A model generated the notes under the pieces. It did not search any database. It had not been told where the DNA came from and worked only from the letters and a program-made list of their open reading frames with translations. 64,000 nt of DNA, from NCBI RefSeq assembly GCF_030209755.1, contig NZ_JARVRH010000024.1:62001-126000 (forward strand), written 5' to 3'. This stretch comes from Arthrobacter sp. efr-133-TYG-118. Its GTDB lineage: Bacteria; Actinomycetota; Actinomycetes; Actinomycetales; Micrococcaceae. Positions 8,222 to 15,929 of the stretch are shown one piece after another. Made by a program: the position numbers and the translations under genes. Numbering within the stretch: the first letter of the stretch is position 1; each line of letters starts with the position of its first letter.

Positions 8222-9631
8222 ATGCTTATCGAGCGCATTTACGATGAAGACCTCGCCCAGGCCAGCTACCTGATTGGCTGCCAGGCAAAGGGTGAAGCCA
8301 TTGTTGTCGACGGCCGCCGCGACATCGCGGTGTACCAGGATCTCGCCGCGAAGAACGGCATGAAGATCGTGGCCGTCACCGAAACCCACATCCACGCCGA
8401 CTATCTTTCCGGCACCCGCGAACTTGCCGCCGCGACCGGGGCAAAGATCTACGTCTCCGGCGAGGGCGGACCGGACTGGCAATACGAATTCGACGGCGAG
8501 CGGCTCTACGACGGCGACACCATCACCCTGGGCAACATCAGCATCAAGGCCGTCCACACCCCCGGGCACACCCCGGAGCACCTGTCCTTCCTGGTCACCG
8601 ACGGCGCGTTCAGCGACAAACCCGGCTACCTGCTCTCCGGAGACTTCGTGTTCTCCGGCGACCTGGGCCGGCCGGACCTGCTGGATGAAGCAGCCGGCGG
8701 GATCGACACCCGCTTCCTGGGTGCCAGGCAGCTCTTCGCCAGCCTGCGCGACAAGTTCCTCACCCTGCCGGACTACGTCCAAGTCCACCCCGCCCACGGC
8801 GCGGGCAGCGCCTGCGGCAAGGCCCTGGGCGCCATCCCGTCCTCCACTGTGGGCTACGAACGCCTGTACGCCTGGTGGGGCCCCTACCTGGCCGCTAACG
8901 ATGAACAGGGCTTCATCGACGAACTGCTGGATGGCCAGCCGGACGCGCACGCCTACTTCGGCCGGATGAAGCGTGAAAACCGCGTCGGCCCGGACGTCAT
9001 GGGCGAACGCACCCTGCTGTCCGAGCTCTCCACCGAAATCGTCGCCGCAGGCCTGGCGGAGGACACCCTGACGTTCATCGACACCCGTTCCAACGCCGAG
9101 GTCCACGAAGGCACAGTGGCCCGGTCCCTGAACGTTCCGTCCGGCAAGTCGGTGGCAAGCCACGGCGCCTGGGTGGTCAACCCCGAGACCGACAAGAATC
9201 CGCTGGTGCTCCTGGCGAAGGACCAGGAACAGGCGCAGGACATGTGGGACCACCTGGTCCGGGTGGGCATCGACAACGTGGCCGGTTATGTCACCGGCAT
9301 CGAGGGGCTGCCCACCTTCACACCGAAGCTGATCCAGCCCGAGGAAATCGACGGTTTCGATGCCGCCATGGTCCTGGACGTCCGCAACAAGACCGAGCAC
9401 ACCGCCGGGCATGTCCCGGGCTCGTACCAGCTCAGCGGGGGCCGGATCATGTGGCACCTGGATGAACTGCCGATCGGCGGTACCATCGTCTCCTACTGCC
9501 AGTCCGGCGTACGGAACTCCGTGGCGGCCAGCGCCCTGCGCCGCGCCGGGTACGACGTCGTTGAACTCGACGGCAGCTACGCCGCCTGGAACGCCTGGCA
9601 GCAGGCCCGCGAATCCGTCTCCAGCAACTAG
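8222..9631 (+). CDS. cstB: CstB-like persulfide dioxygenase-rhodanese fusion
   Basis: The 469-residue protein has three parts. Residues ~1-245 form a metallo-beta-lactamase dioxygenase domain with THIHADYLSG (H56, H58, D60), HTPGHTPEH and SGDFVFSGDLGRPD, as in ETHE1-type persulfide dioxygenases. A middle rhodanese-like domain (~270-365) lacks a catalytic cysteine. The C-terminal rhodanese has loop CQSGVRNS (about C426). This is the CstB architecture, which oxidises low-molecular-weight persulfides to sulfite and thiosulfate. The ATG at 8222 follows GAAGGAGAG; longer frames upstream lack the fold. A hairpin lies after the stop. This is probably the key enzyme of the cluster. Confidence 0.92.
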   Translation: MLIERIYDEDLAQASYLIGCQAKGEAIVVDGRRDIAVYQDLAAKNGMKIVAVTETHIHADYLSGTRELAAATGAKIYVSGEGGPDWQYEFDGERLYDGDTITLGNISIKAVHTPGHTPEHLSFLVTDGAFSDKPGYLLSGDFVFSGDLGRPDLLDEAAGGIDTRFLGARQLFASLRDKFLTLPDYVQVHPAHGAGSACGKALGAIPSSTVGYERLYAWWGPYLAANDEQGFIDELLDGQPDAHAYFGRMKRENRVGPDVMGERTLLSELSTEIVAAGLAEDTLTFIDTRSNAEVHEGTVARSLNVPSGKSVASHGAWVVNPETDKNPLVLLAKDQEQAQDMWDHLVRVGIDNVAGYVTGIEGLPTFTPKLIQPEEIDGFDAAMVLDVRNKTEHTAGHVPGSYQLSGGRIMWHLDELPIGGTIVSYCQSGVRNSVAASALRRAGYDVVELDGSYAAWNAWQQARESVSSN

Positions 9632-9664
9632 AACAAAAACAGCAGCGCGTAGCGCGACATGAAG

Positions 9665-9713
9665 GCAAAGCTCTGGCGGCGGTACGGGAACCCGGCCACC
9701 GCCAGAGCTTTGC
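9665..9713 (+). terminator. Hairpin between cstB-like gene and MFS gene
   Basis: There are perfect 15-bp arms (9665-9679 and 9699-9713) with a 19-nt loop, 34 bp past the dioxygenase stop and 33 bp before the MFS start. It may end or partly attenuate the rhodanese operon. Whether MFS transcription depends on read-through cannot be told from sequence. Confidence 0.6.
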
Positions 9714-9746
9714 TCCGGCCATCGTTCCGACATCTGGAGTACATCC

Positions 9747-11048
9747 GTGAAATCCGGCAGCACCTCTTTCCCGCAGCGCCCCGGGCCACACGGCACCCCC
9801 TCCCGGCCAGCGCTCACCCTGGGCCTGCGTGAGAACCTGGCCCAGTTTATGCTCCTGGTCACCGTCAACGCCCTCGTCGGCGGCACCCTCGGACAGGAGC
9901 GCACCATCCTGCCGCTGCTGGCCGGACAGGTCTTCCACCTCGACCTGTATACGTCGGCCCTGACATACATCCTTGCCTTCGGGGTGGCCAAGGCCGCCAC
10001 CAACTACTTCGCCGGAACCCTCTCGGACCGTTACGGCCGCAAACCCATCCTCGTGACGGGCTGGCTCATCGCACTCCCCGTCCCCCTGCTGCTGATCCTC
10101 GGGCCCTCCTGGGGCTGGATCGTCGCCGCCAACGTGATCCTCGGCATCAGCCAGGGCCTGACATGGTCCACCACTGTGGTAATGAAGATGGACCTGGTCG
10201 GGCCGTCCCGGCGGGGCCTCGCCATGGGCCTGAACGAGGCCGCCGGCTACCTAGGCGTAGCGGCCACTGCCCTGGCCACCGGCTACATTGCCGCGAGCTA
10301 CGGTCTTCGGCCCGGCCCGTTCCTGCTCGGAGCCGCCTACATCGCACTCGGCCTGGGCCTGTCCATCTTTGCGGCGAAGGAAACCAGAGACCATGCCAGG
10401 GTCGAGGCGTGCAGCCACACGGCAGCCCACTCCGGCGCCCAAAGGGACCTGAGCAACCGGGAGATCTTCACCCTCACCAGCTTCCGGGACAAGTCATTAT
10501 CCTCGGTCAGCCAGGCCGGCATGGTGAACAACCTCAATGACGGCCTTGCCTGGGGCCTGTTCCCTGTCCTGTTTGCCACCGCCGGGCTCAGCGTCGAACG
10601 CATAGGCATCCTCGCCGCCGTGTACCCCGCCGTCTGGGGAGCCGCTCAACTCGTCACCGGCGCCATGTCTGATAAATACGGCCGTAAATGGATGATCGTA
10701 GGCGGCATGCTTGTCCAATCTGTGGCACTGGGTATGGTCGCAGTCGGAACGAGCTTCGGTGTCTGGCTGGCTGCCGCAATCTTCCTAGGACTCGGAACCG
10801 CGCTGGTTTACCCCACCCTGTTGGCCGCAATCGGCGACGTCGCACACCCGGAATGGCGGGCGCGTTCGGTGGGCATCTACCGACTCTGGCGCGACGGCGG
10901 TTTCGCCGTCGGCGCGCTGCTCGCCGGCGTCCTCGCTGACGCCTTCGGCATCCCAGCTGCAGTTGCCGTCGTCGCCGCCCTCACTGCACTGTCCGGCATC
11001 CTCGTCGGGGTCCGCATGCGCGGATCGGACCACCTGACAAAGCGGTAG
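9747..11048 (+). CDS. Major facilitator superfamily transporter
   Basis: The 433-residue protein has about 12 membrane segments. The MFS loop motif DRYGRKP occurs after segment 2 and again as DKYGRKW in the second half, confirming the duplicated fold. A GTG at 9747 with GGAG upstream is chosen; it gives a ~30-residue hydrophilic N-terminus. It closes the cargo operon beyond a hairpin. Transporters of this type occur in sulfur and arsenic resistance clusters, but no substrate motif is recognisable. Export of a sulfur compound is only a guess from context. After it, 11049-11167 holds nothing recognisable. Confidence 0.85.
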   Translation: MKSGSTSFPQRPGPHGTPSRPALTLGLRENLAQFMLLVTVNALVGGTLGQERTILPLLAGQVFHLDLYTSALTYILAFGVAKAATNYFAGTLSDRYGRKPILVTGWLIALPVPLLLILGPSWGWIVAANVILGISQGLTWSTTVVMKMDLVGPSRRGLAMGLNEAAGYLGVAATALATGYIAASYGLRPGPFLLGAAYIALGLGLSIFAAKETRDHARVEACSHTAAHSGAQRDLSNREIFTLTSFRDKSLSSVSQAGMVNNLNDGLAWGLFPVLFATAGLSVERIGILAAVYPAVWGAAQLVTGAMSDKYGRKWMIVGGMLVQSVALGMVAVGTSFGVWLAAAIFLGLGTALVYPTLLAAIGDVAHPEWRARSVGIYRLWRDGGFAVGALLAGVLADAFGIPAAVAVVAALTALSGILVGVRMRGSDHLTKR

Positions 11049-11167
11049 CAGCTTGGGCGCGATGTCCCGCAGTTCGCAGGAAGGGTATCCTGGCCGGGGC
11101 CACAAGGGCCGCACCACGATGGCAGCGAACCGCTGGTTCGCTTCGTTCGCATCAGGGCCTCATATGG

Positions 11168-11806
11168 TCACTTTGTGTGAAGGAGTTTGTGGCCGTCTGG
11201 GCGCAGCTCGCCGGTCGGCGACACATGCCGGTAGAGGGTCTGGCGGGTGATGCCGAGCTCATTGCAGAGTTCGCTGACTTTGGTGCCGGGCTTACCAAGC
11301 TTTGCGGAGGCCGTGGTGTCAATGGCAGTGCCCTGCCCAGTGAGAACCTTCAAACCACAACAGCTGGTACGGGTACGGCGGTTTGACGTCGCAATACATT
11401 GCGGGCATGCCCGCAACGCCGGCCGCGAGGGAAGCCATGCCCGCCACGCGGGGATCTCCCGCGGCCGCAGCCTTCCTGCCGGCAGCAGCACGGAAAACTT
11501 TCGGGTATAGCTGGTAAATGCTTCGGGGCCCGGTTCCATCTGGTCAATGAGCCAGGGTGTCCAGCCGCTAAGGCTCATCCTCTGAATCCGGTACAGGTCA
11601 ACGCCGGTTCGTCGTGCCAGCTCGCGAGCGAATCCGGCGGGCGGGAATGTGTACAGTTCTTCCGGCCCGCCCCGTGCATGGCCCAAGTCCGACATGAGAA
11701 CGTCAAGGCTGGCACCGTAGCGAGCGACGATTCGCCGCAACCATGACGAGAGTGCCTCGCCGGGCAGCGGTGCAGGATGGACCGGCCAGCGGCGCGAAGC
11801 AATCAC
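11168..11806 (-). CDS. TniQ-resolvase chimeric ORF (transposition remnant)
   Basis: The intact 212-codon frame is made of two broken genes. Residues 1 to ~140 are TniQ: PLPGEALSSWLRRIVARYG is the family signature, ending in the first half of its zinc finger (RACPQCIA). The frame then runs into serine-resolvase pieces: GLKVLTGQGTAIDTT from the middle of a Tn3/Tn5053-type resolvase, then TKVSELCNELGITRQTLYRH, its C-terminal helix-turn-helix. The catalytic serine and most of both proteins are missing. The GTG start overlaps the stop of tniB, as in intact elements. Two deletions explain it. It is probably non-functional, although a TniQ N-terminus with a DNA-binding tail could still be expressed. 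Confidence 0.8.
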   Translation of the reverse strand: MIASRRWPVHPAPLPGEALSSWLRRIVARYGASLDVLMSDLGHARGGPEELYTFPPAGFARELARRTGVDLYRIQRMSLSGWTPWLIDQMEPGPEAFTSYTRKFSVLLPAGRLRPREIPAWRAWLPSRPALRACPQCIATSNRRTRTSCCGLKVLTGQGTAIDTTASAKLGKPGTKVSELCNELGITRQTLYRHVSPTGELRPDGHKLLHTK

Positions 11807-12340
11807 AGCCGTTCCTTTTCGAACAGCCTTCGCCGTTCGCTGGGGCCGGTGCAGTCGGCCATGGTCAGCGTCCGGTGATTGATCCTCTCTTCCCCGCTTT
11901 CAACTACGGCGACCGCGGCGGCAGTCAGAAGGCGGGCGAGTTCTCCGATTTGGTGCCCTCGCTACGGGCGAGCAGGTACCGGGCCATGTCCTCGGTATCG
12001 ATCGAGGACGGTGAGTGGAGGGGGAACGAGGCGGCGAAGCTGGCCAGCAGCGACCGGGTTTCGTCGCCCACCTCCCATGGCGGCAAGACGAACGGTTCGA
12101 ATCTGTTCTCGAACTGGTCATCTGACCTCACGGCAAGGTATGCCTCACGCGTGCCCACCCCGACGAGGGGAATGTGGAGCTCGTTGCCCAGAAAGCGGAG
12201 CAGGTTCGGGAACTCACGCCGTGGCTCACCCCGCCCGGCGAGAACGTTGTGGAACTCATCGATCACCAACATCCGAACACCCACCTCACGCACCAAGGAG
12301 AGCGCCAGACGCTCGACGTCGGCGAGGCGCTGTCGCGGCC
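11803..12340 (-). pseudogene. tniB: tniB remnant (transposition ATPase), 5'-truncated and frameshifted
   Basis: The sequence from ~12340 downward encodes the middle and end of TniB. DVERLALSLVREVG is followed by the Walker B-like MLVIDEFHNVL and the C-terminal ATPase region (FEPFVLPPW). The Walker A part is missing. Near 11940 the frame shifts: after YLLARSEGT the coding continues in the next frame (LARLLTAAA to the end at 11803). TniB is the AAA+ partner that delivers targets to the TniA transposase. Without Walker A, and with a frameshift, it cannot work. Upstream it is joined directly to the start of tniA. Confidence 0.82.
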
Positions 12341-12349
12341 GAATCGGCG

Positions 12350-12484
12350 CACGGCCGCAATCCCTATCGAGCCCTGCGACGCCAACGCCCCGATCACTGA
12401 AGTCCGGCTTCTGGCCAGTTCCCACGCGGCATCCGACATCGTCAGTTCTCCCCGCGCAACAATGCGAACCGGATCGGTGTCCAT
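12350..12484 (-). pseudogene. tniA: tniA remnant (transposase N-terminus)
   Basis: The ATG at 12484 opens a frame whose first ~45 residues (MDTDPVRIVARGELT, then an AAWELARSRTSVIGALASQ helix region) resemble the start of TniA transposases. It then runs out of frame into tniB sequence. The whole DDE catalytic domain is gone, so one deletion of roughly 2 kb or more fused tniA' to 'tniB. It lies 116 bp inside the right transposon end, the expected place for tniA. Confidence 0.7.
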
Positions 12485-12556
12485 GCCTGCATCCTTTGGG
12501 AACAGGAGTGCCGAACAGAAGCGACCTTAGCGCAGAGGAGTACCGACCGGCCAGTG

Positions 12557-12624
12557 TTCACAAGTCATCTGCACAACCCCCGAAACCACGGGAAGGTTTG
12601 CGCAGTCAGCTTCTGAAAGTGACA
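12557..12624 (-). repeat. Right (IRt-type) transposon end
   Basis: Read on the minus strand, the tip (12624 to 12600) begins TGTCACTTTCAGAAGCTGAC. A second binding repeat in the opposite orientation lies at 12557-12574 (AAGTCATCTGCAC on the plus strand). The oppositely oriented second repeat is what the tni-proximal end of Tn402 shows. Confidence 0.82.
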
Positions 12625-12983
12625 GATGAAGCGTCGCTATGGCGCCCGGGCTTCGCTGGCGTCTCGGGCGAGCAATACCGGGCAACCGCAGACTCCCGCA
12701 AGCGGTCCGCCCACGCCCCGAGTCGTTGGGCGGCCCGCACATAGTCGAACAATTCAACAGGGGTCAACGATTCGAGGTCAGTCTCCGCGAGCCGTCTGGC
12801 GAGTTCGGCGCCCGGCTGCTGTTCGGCCAGAACGGTTCCCTCGTGCCGCCACTGCACATCTTCGGGAGGCTCGCCCGCCACTAACTGCCGGAAGAGGAAA
12901 TCGACGACACCCGGACTCATCGCCTTCATGGGCCCGTCCAGGCCTTGGGGATAGCCGTTCGGCCGCTTCGAAGGATCGTTCAT
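12606..12983 (-). pseudogene. DUF222/13E12-type HNH protein gene, truncated by the transposon
   Basis: From the ATG at 12983 (an upstream ATG at 13004 is possible), the frame encodes ~115 residues, including LTPVELFDYVRAAQRLGAWAD and a following helix. This resembles the start of the DUF222 domain of 13E12-repeat HNH endonuclease-like proteins, which are abundant in Arthrobacter and mycobacteria. The last five codons and the stop come from the transposon tip (12606-12624), so the gene was cut by insertion. The rest, including the HNH part, is not found at the other transposon end. An SOS-box-like palindrome precedes it. Confidence 0.65.
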
Positions 12984-12996
12984 GCAGCCATGGTAT

Positions 12997-13012
12997 TCGA
13001 ACATATATTCGA
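12997..13012. promoter_or_regulatory. Putative LexA (SOS) box
   Basis: TCGAACATATATTCGA differs at one position from the actinobacterial SOS box TCGAAC-N4-GTTCGA. It forms the centre of a perfect 9+9 bp palindrome (12993-13001 and 13008-13016). It lies just upstream of the truncated DUF222 gene. In Mycobacterium tuberculosis several 13E12-family genes are LexA-controlled, which supports the reading. Confidence 0.65.
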
Positions 13013-13043
13013 ATACAAGGTGTTTCCTTAGAGGCGACAGCCG

Positions 13044-13532
13044 CTATCGCTCAGCTGCGGTGGGCTCAGAGCGGAAGAGGCGCACGGCGTCGCGCATGGA
13101 TTCCCTCGCGCGCTTGCGGTCGCCGGCGGCGTCGTACGCGCAGCTGAGCCGGAACCAGGAACGCCAGTCTTCGGGGGCGGCCTCGGCCTCCACACGGTAC
13201 TTCTCAAACTCGGCGTCCGCGGCGGCGCGCACGATGCGGCCCCCCGGCGTGCGGGGCAAGTTGTCCACGGGCAGCCCGCCCTCGGCTTCGAGCACCTTTG
13301 CCATCTTCTCCGTGCGGGCACCGAACACAAGCTCGCGGATCAATGCCCAGGCTCCGATGATGGGAAGCACCAGGTAGGCAGCGCCGATTCCCTTGGCGAC
13401 CAGGTTCGCGTCACTGAGCAGCAGGATCGAGCGTTCGAACGTGACCACGAGGTAGAGAACCAACAAGAGGGTGACGGCACCCACCCAGATCTTGGTGCGG
13501 TTCTCCTTGAATGCGTTCCAAAGCGGGCCCAT
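13044..13532 (-). CDS. Membrane-anchored TPR-like protein
   Basis: The 162-residue protein has two membrane segments: roughly residues 17-33 and 47-67. The soluble C-terminal half contains a helix pair typical of a single tetratricopeptide repeat (WRSWFRLSCAYDAAGDRKRARESM). It starts 4 bp after the dapB stop and is probably cotranscribed with it. Genes like this commonly follow dapB in Micrococcaceae, but no function is known to me. It ends before the SOS-box region that precedes the interrupted DUF222 gene. Confidence 0.75.
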   Translation of the reverse strand: MGPLWNAFKENRTKIWVGAVTLLLVLYLVVTFERSILLLSDANLVAKGIGAAYLVLPIIGAWALIRELVFGARTEKMAKVLEAEGGLPVDNLPRTPGGRIVRAAADAEFEKYRVEAEAAPEDWRSWFRLSCAYDAAGDRKRARESMRDAVRLFRSEPTAAER

Positions 13533-13536
13533 GCGC

Positions 13537-14295
13537 CTACAGCCCCAGGTCCAGATAGCCGTCCAGGCCGACCGTCAGCCCGGGGTGGGACGCCACATTG
13601 CGCAGTCCCAGCAACACTCCAGGCATGAAGGATGCCCGGTCGAAGGAATCGTGACGGATGGTCAGTTGCTCTCCTGGGCCGCCGAGGAGCACTTCCTGGT
13701 GTGCCACGAGTCCGCGCAGGCGGACGCTGTGGACGCGGACACCGTCCACGTCACAACCGCGGGCACCGTCAAGGGCGCTGTTCGTGGCATCCGGGCTTGC
13801 CGGGACGCCGGCTTCTTCGCGGGCGGCGGCAATGAGCTGGGCCGTGCGGACGGCCGTGCCCGAAGGCGCGTCCACTTTGTTGGGGTGGTGCAGTTCGATG
13901 ATTTCCACCGATTCGAAATACTTGGAGGCCTTGGCCGCGAAGGCGGAGGCGAGGACGGAACCGAGGGCGAAGTTGGGGGCGATGAGGACGCCCGACTCCG
14001 GGTTCGCCGCAAGCAAGCCGCGCAACGCGTCAAGCCGCGCGGCGTCCCAGCCGGTGGTCCCGACAACAGCATGCATCCCGTGTTCGACGGCGAAACGGAC
14101 GTTCGCTTCGGTGCTGTCCGGAACGGTCAGGTCAACGACATACTTGGCGCCGGCGTCGAGCAAGGTGTCAAGGGAATCGCCGCGGCCGAGCGCCGCGACG
14201 AGCTTCATATCGGAGGCTGCCTTCACCGCGTTCACGGCTTCGATACCCATGCGCCCCTGGGCGCCCAGCACGGCGACAGCAAGTTGTTCGGTCAT
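13537..14295 (-). CDS. dapB: 4-hydroxy-tetrahydrodipicolinate reductase
   Basis: DapB reduces the DapA product with NAD(P)H in lysine synthesis. The 252-residue protein has the nucleotide-binding VLGAQGRMG motif, the GTTGW segment, the catalytic ELHHPNKVDAPSGTA region (His-His and Lys) and the C-terminal GLDGYL. The ATG at 14295 gives the correct N-terminus; the frame stays open upstream to 14553 but lies antisense to moaE there. It shares a strand with dapA, 9.7 kb away, from which it is separated by the transposon. Identification is certain. Confidence 0.96.
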   Translation of the reverse strand: MTEQLAVAVLGAQGRMGIEAVNAVKAASDMKLVAALGRGDSLDTLLDAGAKYVVDLTVPDSTEANVRFAVEHGMHAVVGTTGWDAARLDALRGLLAANPESGVLIAPNFALGSVLASAFAAKASKYFESVEIIELHHPNKVDAPSGTAVRTAQLIAAAREEAGVPASPDATNSALDGARGCDVDGVRVHSVRLRGLVAHQEVLLGGPGEQLTIRHDSFDRASFMPGVLLGLRNVASHPGLTVGLDGYLDLGL

Positions 14296-14340
14296 GCCCT
14301 TAACCCTACCGGTTGGTGGCTGCCCCCAACGTGGGGTCGC

Positions 14341-14390
14341 CGGAACTGTGCCGGTTCGCCCGAACGCTCCGGCGAACCGGCACCGTTCCG
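14341..14390 (-). terminator. Terminator of the molybdenum cofactor operon
   Basis: Two 20-bp arms (14341-14360 and 14371-14390) with one mismatch and a 10-nt loop lie 22 bp past the moaE stop codon. It probably ends the long molybdenum operon and isolates dapB. Confidence 0.75.
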
Positions 14391-14411
14391 GCGATTTCGA
14401 CGGGAAGCGCC

Positions 14412-14867
14412 CTACTCCCCAGCCCCGACCCACTCGACCGTGCCGTCGCTGAAGAACTGTTCCTTCCAGATGGGCACTTGGGCTTTGATCCTGTCCACAA
14501 GCTCCGAGCACACCGCGAAGGCTTGCCCGCGGTGTGCAGCGGCAACGGCGCACACGAGCGCAGGGTCGCCAACCTCAAGCATGCCGATCCTGTGGGCGGC
14601 CCAGATACGGACAGGCTGGGCGGCCTCCCCCGAGTGCTCCGCCACGAGCGTCGCGACGACGTCGGCCATGACCTGGTGCGCCGTGGGGTGGGCGCTGTAG
14701 CTGAGCCTGTCGACAGGTTTGCCGCCGTCGTGGTTCCGGACCACACCGCTGAAGCTCACCACCGCTCCCGCGGTGTCCGATTCCACGGCCGCTATGGCCT
14801 GGACCACGGAAATCGGCTCCGCGCTGAGGATCGCACTGACGACTTCGAAGTCGGTTTCAGTGGTCAT
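14412..14867 (-). CDS. moaE: Molybdopterin synthase catalytic subunit MoaE
   Basis: The 151-residue MoaE has FSGVVRNHDGG near the N-terminus, the RIWAAHRIGMLEVGD motif and the conserved lysine region VPIWKEQFF at the C-terminus. With MoaD-thiocarboxylate it converts cPMP to molybdopterin. The ATG at 14867 (MTTETDFEV) lies 11 bp inside the end of mog, so translation is likely coupled; a start at 14921 would overlap mog much further. It is the last gene of the minus-strand operon, while its partner moaD is on the plus strand at 22040. Confidence 0.94.
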   Translation of the reverse strand: MTTETDFEVVSAILSAEPISVVQAIAAVESDTAGAVVSFSGVVRNHDGGKPVDRLSYSAHPTAHQVMADVVATLVAEHSGEAAQPVRIWAAHRIGMLEVGDPALVCAVAAAHRGQAFAVCSELVDRIKAQVPIWKEQFFSDGTVEWVGAGE

Positions 14868-15357
14868 GGCTTCCCTCCAATTGATCGCAAAGGTGGGCGA
14901 TGACGGGATCAAGGACGGCAAGGCCGTCCATCACGCCCTTGGGCGAACCCGGCAGGTTCACAATGAACGTCTTGCCGGCCGTACCGGCATGGCCCCGGCT
15001 CAGCATCGCCATGGGGGTCTTGGCCGCTCCGGCGCGGCGGATGCCTTCCATGAGCCCTGGTATTTCGCGATCCAGCAAAGGCAGGGTGACTTCCGGAGTG
15101 CGGTCATCGGGGCTCAGCCCGGTACCGCCGCTGGTAATAACGACGGCGGGTTCCTGGGTCAGCAGCGCACGGATGGCGGCACCGACCGGCTCGCCATCCG
15201 GCACCACCATGACGGGGAAAGTCTCGTAGCCGTGTTCGACCAACCAGTCCAGGATCACGGGGCCGCTCTTGTCCTCGTAGATTCCTGCCGCGGCGCGGTT
15301 GGACGCGATGACAACGCCAGCCTTCCGCGGGCCACGGCGGGGTTCGCACGCGTTCAT
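14857..15357 (-). CDS. mog: Molybdopterin adenylyltransferase (MogA/MoaB type)
   Basis: The 166-residue protein carries the MoCF-binding motif [15 protein letters not shown] and the segments IPGLMEGIR and NLPGSPKGV. These enzymes adenylylate molybdopterin before molybdate insertion by MoeA. The ATG at 15357 overlaps the moaC stop (ATGA). A basic N-terminal stretch ([11 protein letters not shown]) comes before the first strand. Whether to name it mogA or moaB cannot be decided from sequence alone, but actinobacterial operons normally carry one such gene for this step. Confidence 0.92.
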   Translation of the reverse strand: MNACEPRRGPRKAGVVIASNRAAAGIYEDKSGPVILDWLVEHGYETFPVMVVPDGEPVGAAIRALLTQEPAVVITSGGTGLSPDDRTPEVTLPLLDREIPGLMEGIRRAGAAKTPMAMLSRGHAGTAGKTFIVNLPGSPKGVMDGLAVLDPVIAHLCDQLEGSHDH

Positions 15358-15929
15358 GCCCGCACTCCTTCGTCGGGCGCGCCCGACGAAGCAGGAAGGG
15401 CCCAGTCACCGCTCTTTCCGCCGCTCTTGGCCAGCACTTGGATGCCGCTGATGACGGCGTGCTTATCCACTGCCTTGATCATGTCGTAGACGCTCAATGC
15501 AGCCACGGAGGCGGCAGTCAAAGCTTCCATCTCCACGCCCGTGACGCCCTTGGTCTTCACCGTTGCCAGGACAACTACCGTGTCCGGGCCGAGTTCGAAG
15601 TCCACCGTGACCTTTGAAATCGGCAGCGGGTGGCACAGCGGGATGAGTTCGGGCGTCTTCTTGGCTGCCATGATGCCGGCAACGCGCGCCACTGCAAGGG
15701 CGTCGCCTTTCGGTAGCTCACCGGCGCCGAGCAGGGTGAGCACCTCGGACGTGCTGTGGACGGTGGCGGTGGCGGTCGCCTCCCGGGTGGTCACGGCCTT
15801 CCCGGAGACATCGACCATTTGGGCTGTTCCGTCCTGGCGCAAGTGCGTGAGGGCGCCGCCATCCTGGCGCGAGTGGGTGGGGCCGCCGACGACGTCTGCG
15901 GGCTCTGGAGTGTCATTCACAACATCCAT
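15354..15929 (-). CDS. moaC: Cyclic pyranopterin monophosphate synthase MoaC
   Basis: MoaC converts the MoaA product to cPMP. The 191-residue protein has the canonical start region [19 protein letters not shown], the PLCHPLPI motif and the [21 protein letters not shown] helix with the catalytic lysine region. The usual protein is ~155-160 residues. Here the ATG at 15929 gives a ~25-residue extension in which THSRQDGG partly repeats THLRQDGT. The first codons overlap the moeA end by 13 bp, which supports this start. Confidence 0.94.
   Translation of the reverse strand: MDVVNDTPEPADVVGGPTHSRQDGGALTHLRQDGTAQMVDVSGKAVTTREATATATVHSTSEVLTLLGAGELPKGDALAVARVAGIMAAKKTPELIPLCHPLPISKVTVDFELGPDTVVVLATVKTKGVTGVEMEALTAASVAALSVYDMIKAVDKHAVISGIQVLAKSGGKSGDWALPASSGAPDEGVRA

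Noticed and set aside
8168-10003. 611-codon minus-strand open frame
   Set aside because: Antisense to the CstB-like gene, with no recognisable motif.
12626-13147. 173-codon plus-strand frame across the DUF222 region
   Set aside because: Arg-rich, motif-free translation antisense to the truncated gene.
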